Assembly: GCA_902516345.1 (NCBI GenBank)
Contig: CABXYJ010000001.1
Span: forward strand, 62,001-126,000
Direction of reading: 5' to 3'
Length of the DNA: 64,000 nucleotides
Source: an uncultured Pelagibacteraceae bacterium
GTDB taxonomy: Bacteria; Pseudomonadota; Alphaproteobacteria; Pelagibacterales; Pelagibacteraceae
The notes beneath the pieces were generated by a model. It had not been told where the DNA came from. It searched no databases and worked only from the letters and a program-made list of their open reading frames with translations. Shown here piece by piece: positions 36,625-46,233 of the stretch (position 1 is its first letter; every line of letters starts with the position of its first letter). A program made the position numbers and the translations under genes.

Positions 36625-37097
36625 ATATATTTTACATCTTTTATTTCAAAGTTTTTTAATCCTGATGGTGTATTTATTTCTACCAAATCATTTTTCTTTT
36701 TACCAATTAAACCTTTACCGATAGGAGATTGAAAGTAAATTAATTTATGTTTCAAATCTGCTTCATCTCTACCAACAATTTTATAATTAATTTTTTCCCC
36801 AGTATCTAAATTTTCAAGAAAAACAGTAGATCCAAAAATTACTTTTCCATCATTAATTAAATTAGTAACATCTACAACATTTGCATTTGAAATAATATTG
36901 TTTATTTCTGTAATGCGACTTTCATTGTGAGACTGTTCTTCTTTTGCAGCATGATACTCAGCATTTTCCTTCAAGTCCCCATGAGATCTAGCTTCAGATA
37001 TAGCTGCTACAATTTCTGGTCTTTTTTTTTCTTTTAAAAAAATTAATTCTTCTTTAAGTTTATTTAACCCGTTTAATGTAATTGGTTCCTTATCCAT
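36621..37097 (-). CDS. greA: Transcription elongation factor GreA
   Basis: GreA rescues backtracked RNA polymerase by stimulating transcript cleavage. The 158-residue protein has the N-terminal coiled coil with the acidic tip ARSHGDLKENAEYHAAKEEQ (Asp and Glu near residues 41 and 44) and the C-terminal FKBP-like domain ending SPIGKGLIGKKKND. It is convergent with cca, overlapping by 4 bp, and 1 bp downstream of hemF on its own strand. Confidence 0.97.
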   Translation of the reverse strand: MDKEPITLNGLNKLKEELIFLKEKKRPEIVAAISEARSHGDLKENAEYHAAKEEQSHNESRITEINNIISNANVVDVTNLINDGKVIFGSTVFLENLDTGEKINYKIVGRDEADLKHKLIYFQSPIGKGLIGKKKNDLVEINTPSGLKNFEIKDVKYI

Positions 37098-37098
37098 T

Positions 37099-37926
37099 TT
37101 ATTTCCATTTTGCTAATGGGGGTAAAGACATTAAAATACCTTCAATATTGCCACCAGTCTTTAAACCAAATTTTGTTCCTCTGTCATATAGTAGATTAAA
37201 TTCAGCATACCTTCCTCTTTTGATATATTGTTCTTCCTTATCTTTAATAGTCCACTTTTTTTTTATTTTTCTTTGAATAATTTTATTAAAAATTTCTTGA
37301 AATGTTACCCCCACATCTCTGACAAATGAAAAGTTTTTTTCAAAATTTTTTTTTTTATAATCAAAAAAAATTCCCCCTATACCACGTGTCTCTTCTCTAT
37401 GAGGTAAATAAAAGTATTCGTCACACCATTTTTTATATTTCTTGTAGTAATTTGGATTATGTCTACCACACATATTTTTTAAAATTTTATGAAAATATTT
37501 TTTTTCAGAGATATCGTTTTTAGAGGGCGTTACATCCATTCCGCCTCCAAACCAATCATATGTAGTACAAATATATCTAGTGTTAAAATGCATCGCTGGT
37601 ATTAAAGGATTTTTCATATGCATCACAACAGATATTCCTGATGCCCAAAACCTCGGGTCATTTTTAGCTCCAGGAATATTTTTTTGAAATTTTTTTGGAA
37701 ATCTCCCATATACTTTTGAAAAGTTTACTCCAACTTTATCAAAAACATTTCCATTTTGAAGTATTCTGTATTCACCTCCACCTTCATTCTTAAATTTATT
37801 TTTTCTCCAAGTATTTGAACTGAATTTAGTTTTGTTCTTTTCAATTTTTTTTATATCATCACAAAAAGCGTTCTGAAGTGTTTGAAACCAGTTACTTGTT
37901 AATTCCTTTTTAATCTCTAAGTCCAT
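37099..37926 (-). CDS. hemF: Oxygen-dependent coproporphyrinogen III oxidase
   Basis: HemF converts coproporphyrinogen III to protoporphyrinogen IX with O2, for the hemes of the bc1 and aa3 complexes. The 275-residue protein contains the family signatures GGGEYRIL near 50, PAMHFNTRYI near 111, WFGGGMDVTP near 125-134, and the late YAEFNLLYDRGTKFGLKTGG. Use of the oxygen-dependent form indicates aerobic life. It lies 1 bp after trmL in the trmL-hemF-greA run. Confidence 0.96.
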   Translation of the reverse strand: MDLEIKKELTSNWFQTLQNAFCDDIKKIEKNKTKFSSNTWRKNKFKNEGGGEYRILQNGNVFDKVGVNFSKVYGRFPKKFQKNIPGAKNDPRFWASGISVVMHMKNPLIPAMHFNTRYICTTYDWFGGGMDVTPSKNDISEKKYFHKILKNMCGRHNPNYYKKYKKWCDEYFYLPHREETRGIGGIFFDYKKKNFEKNFSFVRDVGVTFQEIFNKIIQRKIKKKWTIKDKEEQYIKRGRYAEFNLLYDRGTKFGLKTGGNIEGILMSLPPLAKWK

Positions 37927-37927
37927 A

Positions 37928-38401
37928 TTAAATTAATTTAATTTGTCTTAAACTTTCTGCCAAAATTATTGCCACAGATGATGATATATTTAATGAGCGT
38001 TTATTATTTTTCATAGGTATTTTTAACTTATTTTTTACTATTTTGTGAATAATTTCTGGCACTCCGGCACTTTCTCTTCCAAACAAAATTGTATCGTTTC
38101 TATTAAATTTAAATTTTGTGTAAGATTTTGAAGCTTTCGTAGTCATTAATATAATTCTTTGATTTTCTTTTGATTTAAAAAAGTGTTGCGAGCTTTGATA
38201 AAATTCTATTTTATCCCCACTGAGATAATCCATTACAACTCTCTTAAATCTTTTATCATTAAGCAAAAAACCACATGGTTTGATTATCTCTAATTTTGCA
38301 CCCAAACAAGCACATGTTCTTATAATTGCTGCAGTATTTTGAGGTATATCTGGTTCAAATAATGCTATTTTAGGCCCCGAAATTCTTGAATTCTGTGTCA
38401 T
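37928..38401 (-). CDS. trmL: tRNA (cytidine/uridine-34-2'-O)-methyltransferase TrmL
   Basis: This SPOUT enzyme methylates the wobble nucleotide of tRNA-Leu. It has 157 residues, with the N-terminal ALFEPDIPQNTAAIIRTCACLG, LFGRESAGVPE near residues 99-109 and the knot IPMKNNKRSLNISSSVAIIL near the end, all characteristic. It is divergent from petA with 90 bp between starts. Confidence 0.94.
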   Translation of the reverse strand: MTQNSRISGPKIALFEPDIPQNTAAIIRTCACLGAKLEIIKPCGFLLNDKRFKRVVMDYLSGDKIEFYQSSQHFFKSKENQRIILMTTKASKSYTKFKFNRNDTILFGRESAGVPEIIHKIVKNKLKIPMKNNKRSLNISSSVAIILAESLRQIKLI

Positions 38402-38410
38402 TCTTTCAGT

Positions 38411-38447
38411 AGTAAAATTACTATTTTATACTATATGAAACCATATA
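38411..38447. repeat. Two inverted repeats between trmL and petA
   Basis: In the 90 bp divergent gap are AGTAA-AA-TTACT (38411-38422) and TATATG-AAAC-CATATA (38432-38447), both perfect in their arms. They lie upstream of petA and next to the trmL start, so they could be operator sites for either. In such AT-rich DNA short palindromes occur by chance, so this is weak. Confidence 0.35.
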
Positions 38448-38491
38448 TTTAGGTAGAAAAAAACTATATTGAGTATATTTACAAGTTATTA

Positions 38492-39001
38492 ATGTCAGAA
38501 AAAAAAACTAAAAGAAGAGATTTTTTATTCACTGCTACATATGCTGTAGGAGCTGTGGGCGTTGGTGCAACTATATGGCCAATGATTGACCAAATGAACC
38601 CAGACGCCTCAGTTAAAGCATTAGCTAGCACAGAGGTAGATGTGAGTTCAGTGAACCCAGGTAAGACTATAACTGTATTGTGGAGAGGCAAACCAGTTTT
38701 TATTAGAAGAAGAACACAAGAGGAAATTGCTGAGGCGAAAGCAGTAAGCTTAAAAGATTTAAAACATCCTGAAAAAGATGAGGACCGAGCAAAAGATCCT
38801 GAATGGTTAGTAATGCTGGGTGTCTGTACACATCTAGGATGTGTTCCATTAGATCAAAAAGGAGATTACAACGGTTGGTTTTGCCCATGCCATGGATCAC
38901 ATTATGATACATCCGGTAGAATAAGAAAAGGTCCTGCCCCAACTAATATGGAAATACCAGAATATAAGTTTGTTAACTCTAATACAATTAAAATTGGATA
39001 A
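38492..39001 (+). CDS. petA: Rieske iron-sulfur subunit of cytochrome bc1
   Basis: Carries electrons from ubiquinol to cytochrome c1. The 169-residue protein has a Tat-like N-terminus ([20 protein letters not shown]) acting as membrane anchor and the two Rieske cluster motifs CTHLGC (near residue 111) and CPCHGSHYD (near residue 130). It begins petABC, with 5 bp to petB. Confidence 0.97.
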   Translation: MSEKKTKRRDFLFTATYAVGAVGVGATIWPMIDQMNPDASVKALASTEVDVSSVNPGKTITVLWRGKPVFIRRRTQEEIAEAKAVSLKDLKHPEKDEDRAKDPEWLVMLGVCTHLGCVPLDQKGDYNGWFCPCHGSHYDTSGRIRKGPAPTNMEIPEYKFVNSNTIKIG

Positions 39002-39006
39002 GTTAT

Positions 39007-40269
39007 ATGAGTGATCACGAATATACACCTAAATCAAAATTTGGAAAATGGTTTAACGATAGGTTACCCTTACTAACATTAGCAAGCCATTTGACTGATT
39101 ATCCCACACCAAAAAATTTAAATTATTGGTGGACCTTTGGTGGGATACTCACTTTTTGTTTATTAACTCAAATTATAACAGGGTTGGTTTTAGCAATGCA
39201 TTATATTGCGCATGCGGACATGGCTTTCGATAGCGTCGAGCATATAATGAGAGACGTGAATTATGGATGGTTAATAAGATATATTCACGCTAATGGAGCT
39301 TCAATGTTCTTTTTAGCAGTTTACATACATATATTCAGATCTTTATTTTATGGATCCTATAAATCTCCACGTGAGGTTATCTGGATCATAGGGATAATAA
39401 TATATTTATTAATGATGGCAGCAGCTTTTTTAGGATATGTGCTTCCTTGGGGGCAAATGAGTTTTTGGGGTGCAACTGTGATTACAAACTTATTTAGTGC
39501 TATTCCATTGGTAGGAGAGGGAATAGTAACATGGTTATGGGGAGGCTATTCAGTTGATAATCCAACCCTTACAAGGTTTTTTACATTACATTATTTAATT
39601 CCTTTCTTAATTCTTGGTTTAGTTGTTTTACACATTTGGGCTCTTCATGTACCAGGAAATAATAATCCGGTTGGTATTGATATTCAAAAACCATCTAAGG
39701 ACACTGTTCCTTTTCATCCTTATATTGTCATAAAGGATGGTTTCGCTTTATTAATGTTTATGATTGTTTTTGCTTTTTTTGTTTTTTATACGCCAAATAT
39801 TTTGGGCCATGCTGACAATTATATAGAAGCCAATCCACTTGTAACACCTGCTCATATAGTTCCTGAGTGGTATTTATTACCTTTTTATGCAATTTTGAGA
39901 TCGGTCCCTGATAAACTTTTAGGTGTTATAGCCATGTTGTCAGCTATCTTAATTTTAGCTGCTTTGCCTTGGCTTGATACGTCAAAGATTAGATCAGCAG
40001 TTTTTAGACCTTTGTATAGACAATTTTATTGGATACTGGTAGCTGATGTTTTAATTCTTGGCTATGTTGGAGCGATGCCAGCTGAGGGATTATATCTTCT
40101 TATTGCAAGAGTAGCGACAGCATATTATTTTATTCATTTTCTAGTGATACTTCCCATTTTAGGGTTTAAGGAAAAAACCTTACCTGTACCCTTAAGTATT
40201 ACAGAACCTGTTTTGGGAGGATCTCCTAATTTGGCAGGGGCAAGAATTAAAAATAAGGAAAATTTATAA
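39007..40269 (+). CDS. petB: Cytochrome b subunit of the bc1 complex
   Basis: The 420-residue membrane protein contains both quinone sites and the two b hemes. Eight helices are expected; four heme-ligand histidines are visible as [27 protein letters not shown] and [36 protein letters not shown]-like [15 protein letters not shown] supplies the Qo-site PEWY motif. It is full-length (not split into b6/subunit IV). Confidence 0.98.
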   Translation: MSDHEYTPKSKFGKWFNDRLPLLTLASHLTDYPTPKNLNYWWTFGGILTFCLLTQIITGLVLAMHYIAHADMAFDSVEHIMRDVNYGWLIRYIHANGASMFFLAVYIHIFRSLFYGSYKSPREVIWIIGIIIYLLMMAAAFLGYVLPWGQMSFWGATVITNLFSAIPLVGEGIVTWLWGGYSVDNPTLTRFFTLHYLIPFLILGLVVLHIWALHVPGNNNPVGIDIQKPSKDTVPFHPYIVIKDGFALLMFMIVFAFFVFYTPNILGHADNYIEANPLVTPAHIVPEWYLLPFYAILRSVPDKLLGVIAMLSAILILAALPWLDTSKIRSAVFRPLYRQFYWILVADVLILGYVGAMPAEGLYLLIARVATAYYFIHFLVILPILGFKEKTLPVPLSITEPVLGGSPNLAGARIKNKENL

Positions 40270-40274
40270 CTTTA

Positions 40275-41054
40275 GTGAAAAATTTTTTTAAGATAATAAT
40301 ACTCTCGCTTATTATTATGTGTGGACATATGAATGCGTATTCAGCTGAAAAAGTTGAGTATTTAAAAACACACTGGAGCTTTAAAGGTCTGTTTGGAAAA
40401 TTTGACCGTGCTTCATTACAAAGAGGATATCAGGTTTATACTGAAGTTTGTTCTTCTTGTCACTCCATGAAATATTTAAGCTATAGAAATTTAGCTGAGG
40501 ATGGTGGACCCGAATTTTCAATTGAACAAGCAAAGGCCATAGCTGCTTCTTTTGAGGTAAAGGATGGACCAAATTCAGATGGAGACATGTTCACAAGACC
40601 AGGGAAATTATCTGATAAATTTGTAATGCCATATGACAATGTGAAAGCAGCACAAGCAGCTAATGGTGGTGCGTATCCACCAGACATGTCAGTTTTAGTA
40701 AAAGCAAGAGGTGGTGGAGTGGATTATATTTACTCTCTTCTACAGGGTTACGAAGAACCTCCGGTAGGTATGAAATTAGACGATGGGGTTTATTACAATA
40801 AATACATGTACGGAAATAAAATAAAAATGTCCAATCAACTTTCTGATGGACTTGTTGAGTATGGCGATGGCACTACTGCAACTGTTGAGCAAATGTCTAA
40901 AGACGTAACAACATTTTTAATGTGGGCTGCAGAGCCTCATCTAGAGTCAAGACACAGGATGGGTTTTAAGGCAATAATTTATTTGATTATATTAACGGTT
41001 TTAGTTTATTTTAGTATGAAAAGAATCTGGTCAGGTATTGAAACGAAAATTTAG
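40275..41054 (+). CDS. petC: Cytochrome c1
   Basis: Cytochrome c1 passes electrons from the Rieske protein to cytochrome c. The GTG start at 40275 gives 259 residues with a signal peptide (ending near YSAE), the heme c motif CSSCHSMKYLSYRNL near residue 56, a methionine ligand region, and a C-terminal membrane anchor (AIIYLIILTVLVYFSM). Its last 24 bp overlap the 3' end of the convergent ychF in opposite orientation. Confidence 0.96.
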   Translation: MKNFFKIIILSLIIMCGHMNAYSAEKVEYLKTHWSFKGLFGKFDRASLQRGYQVYTEVCSSCHSMKYLSYRNLAEDGGPEFSIEQAKAIAASFEVKDGPNSDGDMFTRPGKLSDKFVMPYDNVKAAQAANGGAYPPDMSVLVKARGGGVDYIYSLLQGYEEPPVGMKLDDGVYYNKYMYGNKIKMSNQLSDGLVEYGDGTTATVEQMSKDVTTFLMWAAEPHLESRHRMGFKAIIYLIILTVLVYFSMKRIWSGIETKI

Positions 41055-42104
41055 TATATCTCCATCTTTAACAATATAATCTTTACCCTCTAGTCTCATT
41101 TTACCCATAGCTTTACAATTTAGCCACCCCTTATTATCTATAAAATCACTATAAGAAATTGTTTCTGCTCTGATAAAACCTTTCTCAAAATCAGTATGAA
41201 TTTCTCCAGCTGCATTTGGTGCAGTACAATTTTTTTCAATAGTCCAAGCTCTTGTTTCTTCAGGACCAGATGTGAAAAAAGTTTCTAATTCTAGGATTTC
41301 ATAACCTTTTTTAATCAACATATTTAGGCCAGTTTCTTGAATCCCAATCATTTCCATATAATTTTTTTTTTCTTCTAAATTTAATCCATTAATTTGGTTT
41401 TCAATATCGGCAGAAATTATAAGCGTATTATTTTTTTCAAATTTCTTAATGAAATCGTTAGTGTAATTATTTCCACTTTTTATACTTTTTTCGTCAACAT
41501 TACATACAAATATTTTAGGTTTTAAAGATAACAAGCCGCTTTGTTTTAATTGTTTTTTTGTAAATTCAGATTTTAAGAAAGAAACATCTTTATTCTCATT
41601 AATACAATTCAATGTAAATTGAAGTATTTGTAATTGATCTTCATCTAAATTTTTTTTATTACTTTTTTCTAATCTTTTTTGAATAGATTCTAAATCTGAG
41701 AGCATCATTTCAGTTTCAATAATTTCCAGGTCTCTTATTGGATCTATACTAGAATTTACGTTTTGGATGTCAGTTGAGTCAAAACATCTAATTAAATGTA
41801 TTATTGCATCTACCTCTCTTATATGTGAAAGAAATTTATTTCCTAAACCTTCACCTTTAGATGCTCCTTTTACAAGTCCCGCTATATCTACAAAAGAAAT
41901 AGTAGTATTAATAGTTTTATTTGAATTTGAAATCTTAGTTAAGTTGTCTAGTCTATTGTCCGGAACTGGTACGACTCCAACATTAGGATCAATAGTGCAA
42001 AAAGGAAAATTAGCTGCCTGTGCTTTACTTGAATTTGTTAAAGCATTAAATAAAGTTGATTTACCCACATTTGGTAAACCTACGATTCCACATTTCAATG
42101 CCAT
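41031..42104 (-). CDS. ychF: Ribosome-binding GTPase/ATPase YchF
   Basis: YchF (OLA1 family) is a ribosome-associated ATPase in stress response. The 357-residue protein begins GIVGLPNVGKSTLFNALT (G1), has DIAGLVKGASKGEGLGNKFL (G3), FVCNVDEKS in the G4 region, and a C-terminal TGS domain ending LNFRFNT. It overlaps petC at the 3' end and shares one base with pth upstream. The prs-rplY-pth-ychF order is ancestral for alphaproteobacteria. Confidence 0.96.
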   Translation of the reverse strand: MALKCGIVGLPNVGKSTLFNALTNSSKAQAANFPFCTIDPNVGVVPVPDNRLDNLTKISNSNKTINTTISFVDIAGLVKGASKGEGLGNKFLSHIREVDAIIHLIRCFDSTDIQNVNSSIDPIRDLEIIETEMMLSDLESIQKRLEKSNKKNLDEDQLQILQFTLNCINENKDVSFLKSEFTKKQLKQSGLLSLKPKIFVCNVDEKSIKSGNNYTNDFIKKFEKNNTLIISADIENQINGLNLEEKKNYMEMIGIQETGLNMLIKKGYEILELETFFTSGPEETRAWTIEKNCTAPNAAGEIHTDFEKGFIRAETISYSDFIDNKGWLNCKAMGKMRLEGKDYIVKDGDILNFRFNT

Positions 42105-42664
42105 TATTTGTTATTAACTGTACTAGAAAATAAGTCTAATTTTTTTTCAACAAGAATTGATATTGATTCAGTAATATCTTTTGAAATCTTTTCTATTCCA
42201 GAAGTTTCGTCCTCATCGAAATTCTGTAAAACAAAGTCAGCAACATCTAATCCATTTTTAGGTTTTCCTATTCCTATTCTCACTCTAGAATAATCTTTTC
42301 CAATAAATTTATCAATTGACGCTATACCGTTGTGACCAGCATTTGATCCACCAAATTTAGCTTTAATTTTACCGAACTCTATGTCAAGATCATCATGAAA
42401 AACTATTACATCCTCTGCATTTATTTTAAAATATTCGATTAATTCTCTGATACAAACTCCAGAATTGTTCATGAAAGTTAAAGGTTTGATTGCGTAAACT
42501 TTTTGTGTTCCAATATTCCCAGTAGTTAATAAACCCTTAAATTTAGGTTTTTGTTTAGAGAGACCAAATTTTTTATTTATCGAGTCAATAATTTTGAAAC
42601 CAACATTATGTCGATTATTTTCACTATCAGGAGTTGGATTTCCTAATCCTACGAATAAAAGCAT
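42104..42664 (-). CDS. pth: Peptidyl-tRNA hydrolase
   Basis: Pth recycles tRNA from dropped-off peptidyl-tRNA. In 186 residues: FVGLGNPTPDSENNRHNVGF (catalytic His near residue 20), the MNNSG motif near residue 65, and VFHDDLDIEFGKIKAKFGGSNAGHNGI near residues 89-113 with the catalytic Asp. Asn replaces the more usual Thr before Arg-His. It follows rplY. Confidence 0.95.
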   Translation of the reverse strand: MLLFVGLGNPTPDSENNRHNVGFKIIDSINKKFGLSKQKPKFKGLLTTGNIGTQKVYAIKPLTFMNNSGVCIRELIEYFKINAEDVIVFHDDLDIEFGKIKAKFGGSNAGHNGIASIDKFIGKDYSRVRIGIGKPKNGLDVADFVLQNFDEDETSGIEKISKDITESISILVEKKLDLFSSTVNNK

Positions 42665-42698
42665 ATTTAATAGAGTTAAATTTTCAATTTTTTAAAGA

Positions 42699-43439
42699 TT
42701 ATTTTTTTTCTTCAGAAGGTTTTTTTTCAGTTGATTTTTTGTCATCACCATCTTTTTTATCATTTTTTGAACCATCAGCAGGTTGTTTTTCTCCATCAGC
42801 AGTAACTGTTGCTCCTTCAACTCCCTCAGCAGCTTCGCCCTCTAAAGCCTCAGCTTCAGCTGGTTTTTCTGGTTCTTTCATAACTGTTGGTGCTGCTAAA
42901 GTTGCAATCACAAAATCTCTTCCTTGAATAGTTGGAGTTACATCCGATTGTAAATTGATTGAGGAAATTTTGAAACTTTCACCAATGTCAACACCATCTA
43001 GATCAATTGTTAAGTTTTCAGGAATTTTTTCACTCGGGCACTTCAGTTCTACTTTTCTTCTTACAATATTTAATACACCACCTCTTTTTAATCCTGGAGA
43101 TTTATCATGGTTTATAAAGTTTACTGGAACTTCAATTTTAATCTTTACACCAGGCAGCACTCTCAAAAAGTCTACATGAGTAGGTTCATCACTTAAGATA
43201 TGATACTTTACCTCACGAGGTAAAACATTTTGAGATTTCCCATCAATTTTCAATGTAATTATATTTGATAAAAAATTTTCTTTATCAATTAATACTTTTA
43301 GTAATTTTTTTGAAATTGAAATTTTTTGATTTTTATCTTTTCCACCATAAATTATAGCTGGGACCTCCCCACTATGTCTTAAGGTATTTAATTGTCCTTT
43401 AGTGGAATTATTTCTAATATTAACATTAAGTGAATTCAT
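42699..43439 (-). CDS. rplY: 50S ribosomal protein L25 (general stress protein Ctc type)
   Basis: L25 binds 5S rRNA. The 246-residue protein has the 5S-binding L25 domain (about residues 1-90; GEVPAIIYGGKDKNQ), a beta-rich TL5/CTC C-terminal domain (about 95-185), and an extended tail of about 55 residues rich in Glu, Ala and Lys (AEALEGEAAEGVEG, DKKDGDDKKSTEKK). The tail has no known function but is common in alphaproteobacterial L25. The gene lies between prs and pth. Confidence 0.95.
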   Translation of the reverse strand: MNSLNVNIRNNSTKGQLNTLRHSGEVPAIIYGGKDKNQKISISKKLLKVLIDKENFLSNIITLKIDGKSQNVLPREVKYHILSDEPTHVDFLRVLPGVKIKIEVPVNFINHDKSPGLKRGGVLNIVRRKVELKCPSEKIPENLTIDLDGVDIGESFKISSINLQSDVTPTIQGRDFVIATLAAPTVMKEPEKPAEAEALEGEAAEGVEGATVTADGEKQPADGSKNDKKDGDDKKSTEKKPSEEKK

Positions 43440-43482
43440 AAAAAATAGCTTTTTAAACCATGGTAATAAATAATCAAGGTAA

Positions 43483-44415
43483 TTATTTAAATAAATCAGA
43501 CACAGAGGTAGAATTAGATATTCGCTTAATCGCCTCTCCCATAAGGCTTGAAATAGATAATACCTCTATGTTTTTAACATTTTTGGTTTTTTCAATATTA
43601 TCAATAGTATCTGTAATAACTAAATTTTTTATCACGGAATTTTTAATTTTTTTTACTGCGTCTCCACTTAAAACTCCATGAGTAATATAAACATAAACTT
43701 CTTTTGCCCCTCTATTTTTTAAAGCTTTAGCAGCATTTACAATAGTCCCCCCTGAGTCGATGATATCATCAACAATTATACAAGTTTGACCTTTTACATC
43801 TCCGATAACATTCATAACTTGTGACTGACCTGGCTTTGGTCTTCTTTTATCAACTATTGCAAGACCAACATTTAAAAGTTTTCCAAGCGCTCTTGCTCTT
43901 TCAGTCCCCCCAACATCAGGGGCAACACAAATAATTTTTCGACTTTTAATTCTTTTTTTTGCATGTCTTGCAAATATCGGAGTTGAAAAAAGATTATCTA
44001 CTGGTAGGTCAAAGAAACCTTGAATTTGACCGGCATGCAAATCAACTGTTACAATTCTATCTGCACCAGCTTTTGTAATCAAATTAGAGACCAGCTTTGC
44101 TGATATTGATGTTCTTGGAACAACTTTTCTATCTTGTCTCGCATAACCAAAATAGGGAATAACTGCTGTTATATTTTTTGCTGAAGATCTTTTTAAGGCA
44201 TCGATACATAGTAGTAATTCCATTAGATTATCGTTAGCAGGTGATGATATTGATTGAATTATGAAAATACTATTGCCTCTAATATTTTCGTTAATTTCTA
44301 CATAGATTTCCCCATCAGCAAATTTTCTTATACTTGAATTGACGAGTTTTGATTTTAAAAATTTTGCAATATTTTTACTCAGAACTTTATTGCTATTTCC
44401 AGTTAATAATTTCAT
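43483..44415 (-). CDS. prs: Ribose-phosphate pyrophosphokinase (PRPP synthase)
   Basis: Prs makes PRPP for nucleotide, His and Trp synthesis. The 310-residue protein is standard: [10 protein letters not shown] near residue 93, the PRPP loop [20 protein letters not shown] near residues 213-232, and [19 protein letters not shown] near 126-144. It starts the prs-rplY-pth-ychF series and is 8 bp after pgeF. Confidence 0.97.
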   Translation of the reverse strand: MKLLTGNSNKVLSKNIAKFLKSKLVNSSIRKFADGEIYVEINENIRGNSIFIIQSISSPANDNLMELLLCIDALKRSSAKNITAVIPYFGYARQDRKVVPRTSISAKLVSNLITKAGADRIVTVDLHAGQIQGFFDLPVDNLFSTPIFARHAKKRIKSRKIICVAPDVGGTERARALGKLLNVGLAIVDKRRPKPGQSQVMNVIGDVKGQTCIIVDDIIDSGGTIVNAAKALKNRGAKEVYVYITHGVLSGDAVKKIKNSVIKNLVITDTIDNIEKTKNVKNIEVLSISSLMGEAIKRISNSTSVSDLFK

Positions 44416-44423
44416 TGAAAAGT

Positions 44424-45185
44424 TTAATTAATCATAATTATTGAAATATTTCTACCATAATCCTCATGTTTAAGTGATAAAGACCTTCTTGCGCTGAAAA
44501 AATTATTTTTTTTTTTGAATGTATCAGTATTTTTCATATCAATATTTGTTATTTTATTCAATTTTATTTGTGATTTTATATAATTTGATAAATTAAAAAA
44601 AATACTATTATTTCTCTGTTTAAAAAATATTTTACTTTTTTTGTCTTTTTTTAAAAATTTATTTTTAAAATCTTTTTTGACGTTATAATTATTAAAACTT
44701 ATACAAGGACCAACGGCAGCAACAAAATTTTCTGTTTTACATCCTCTTTTTAACATGTACTGAATTACTTTATGTACAATGCCTTTGTAGGCGCCGCGCC
44801 AGCCAGCATGTATAGCTGCAATCATTTTTTTCTTATTTTCATATAATAAAATAGGAACGCAGTCTGCTGTCAAAACTGCTATCGGAAGTTTACTTTGATC
44901 GGTTATTATTGCATCTACCTTATATCGTTTGTTATGGGACTTTCTTTTTTTGCTAAAAAATACAAATTTATTACTGTGAATTTGATTAAGCAAAACTATA
45001 TTTTTTGTTTTTTTTGCAATTTTTTTTTTTACGATGCTTAAATTTTTTTTTACTTTATATTTTTTATCATTTGAGCCCGTCCCACAGTTTAAACTTTTAT
45101 ATATGCCACTTGACACACCTCCCATTCTATCAAAGAATCCATGAGAAATTTCTTTATGTTTAAATAATTTTTTTGATCTGATCAA
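44424..45185 (-). CDS. pgeF: Peptidoglycan editing factor / YfiH-type purine phosphorylase
   Basis: The 253-residue protein has the YfiH signatures: the metal-binding cysteine and histidine sites [10 protein letters not shown] near residue 103, [15 protein letters not shown] near residues 118-132, and [11 protein letters not shown] near residue 158. The family is named multicopper polyphenol oxidase or, for PgeF, an editor of peptidoglycan peptides and a purine nucleoside phosphorylase. The start is TTG at 45185; the conserved [13 protein letters not shown] lies close after it. It is 1 bp after the MidA-like gene. Confidence 0.88.
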   Translation of the reverse strand: MIRSKKLFKHKEISHGFFDRMGGVSSGIYKSLNCGTGSNDKKYKVKKNLSIVKKKIAKKTKNIVLLNQIHSNKFVFFSKKRKSHNKRYKVDAIITDQSKLPIAVLTADCVPILLYENKKKMIAAIHAGWRGAYKGIVHKVIQYMLKRGCKTENFVAAVGPCISFNNYNVKKDFKNKFLKKDKKSKIFFKQRNNSIFFNLSNYIKSQIKLNKITNIDMKNTDTFKKKNNFFSARRSLSLKHEDYGRNISIIMIN

Positions 45186-45186
45186 T

Positions 45187-46233
45187 TTAGAATCCTAATT
45201 TGAACTTATTTTCTTTTTTTTTTATCAGCATAACTTTAAATAATTTTCCCATTTGCTTTTCATCTACAAGCCTTCTTAATCGGTAATAAATATCAGCTTT
45301 TTTATAAAAGTTTAGATTTCTAGACAATATCTCTGCTCTTTGCCTTATCCCCATTTTTATTAAAAAATTCTTTTGAGTTGTTAAATTATTTTTTAAACCA
45401 CCAAGTTTTTTAACAAATCTTTTAAAAAGATTAAAATTAATATTATGAGATATATCTATATTTCCAAAATTACTTAATATATCTACAAATTTGTGGTTGG
45501 AAATACCTTTGAGGGTATTTTTCATTTTTTCATCGCTATATCCATAGTCTATTATTAATAACCCACCATTATGTCTTTTTATTATTTTTGAAATATCATT
45601 TATGTATTTTAAACCGAGTTCTGAATATTCAATAAAATTTTGATTATAAGAAATTTTAAAATTTATTTTATTCTCAAATTTTTTTACATCTACAATTTTT
45701 TCAAAATAAAAGGGTTTTATTTTACCATTTAAATTTATAAATTTTTCAAACCATGTTTTGCCTTTTTTTTCAAATTGTCTTATTGCTATGGCATCAAAGA
45801 ATTCATTAGCTATGAATATGCTAGGAATTTTTCTAATCTTATTCAAATCAGAAATCCAAACCACATTATCTTTACCCAATTTTTTTTTTTGAATATCAAC
45901 CAATGAGGGACTTTTTTCATGAATTACAAAATTACACGATTTAAATAAAATTGGAAAATTTTGAAAGCTTTCTATTATTACTTTCATCATTTCACCATTT
46001 CCAGCGCCTAATTCAATAAGATTAAATTTCCTAGGTGATCCTAAGCTTTCCCAAAAACTAATACTCCAGATTGCAATCATCTCAGAGAATAATCTTGATA
46101 TATTTGGTGCTGTTATAAAGTCACCTTTCTTACCAAAGGATTTTTTTCTAGAATAATAACCAAATTTTTTATCGTAAAGAGATAAATTAATGTATTCCTC
46201 TAAAGAAAGATTATGTTTCTTTATTAATTTCAT
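45187..46233 (-). CDS. MidA/NDUFAF7-family SAM-dependent methyltransferase
   Basis: The 348-residue protein has the family's N-terminal MKLIKKHNLSLEEYINLSLYDKKFGYY pattern (LxxYMxxALxxPxxGYY type), the SAM motif LIELGAGNGEMMK near residue 82 and ANEFFDAIAI near residue 147. Mitochondrial NDUFAF7 methylates an arginine of complex I, and MidA is its relative; the bacterial substrate is unknown. The order lgt-midA-pgeF is typical. Its ATG lies inside lgt (23 bp overlap). Confidence 0.88.
   Translation of the reverse strand: MKLIKKHNLSLEEYINLSLYDKKFGYYSRKKSFGKKGDFITAPNISRLFSEMIAIWSISFWESLGSPRKFNLIELGAGNGEMMKVIIESFQNFPILFKSCNFVIHEKSPSLVDIQKKKLGKDNVVWISDLNKIRKIPSIFIANEFFDAIAIRQFEKKGKTWFEKFINLNGKIKPFYFEKIVDVKKFENKINFKISYNQNFIEYSELGLKYINDISKIIKRHNGGLLIIDYGYSDEKMKNTLKGISNHKFVDILSNFGNIDISHNINFNLFKRFVKKLGGLKNNLTTQKNFLIKMGIRQRAEILSRNLNFYKKADIYYRLRRLVDEKQMGKLFKVMLIKKKENKFKLGF

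Noticed and set aside
41767-42117. 116-residue plus-strand ORF antisense to ychF
   Set aside because: It lies over the N-terminal GTPase motifs of YchF; no independent signal for coding.
42699-42880. Low-complexity L25 tail as possible frameshift
   Set aside because: The CTC-type core is complete and such charged tails are common in alphaproteobacterial L25; the stop is in frame.
42634-42927. 97-residue plus-strand ORF antisense to the L25 tail
   Set aside because: Ser/Pro/Phe-rich reading of the Glu/Lys/Ala-rich tail of rplY; a compositional artefact.
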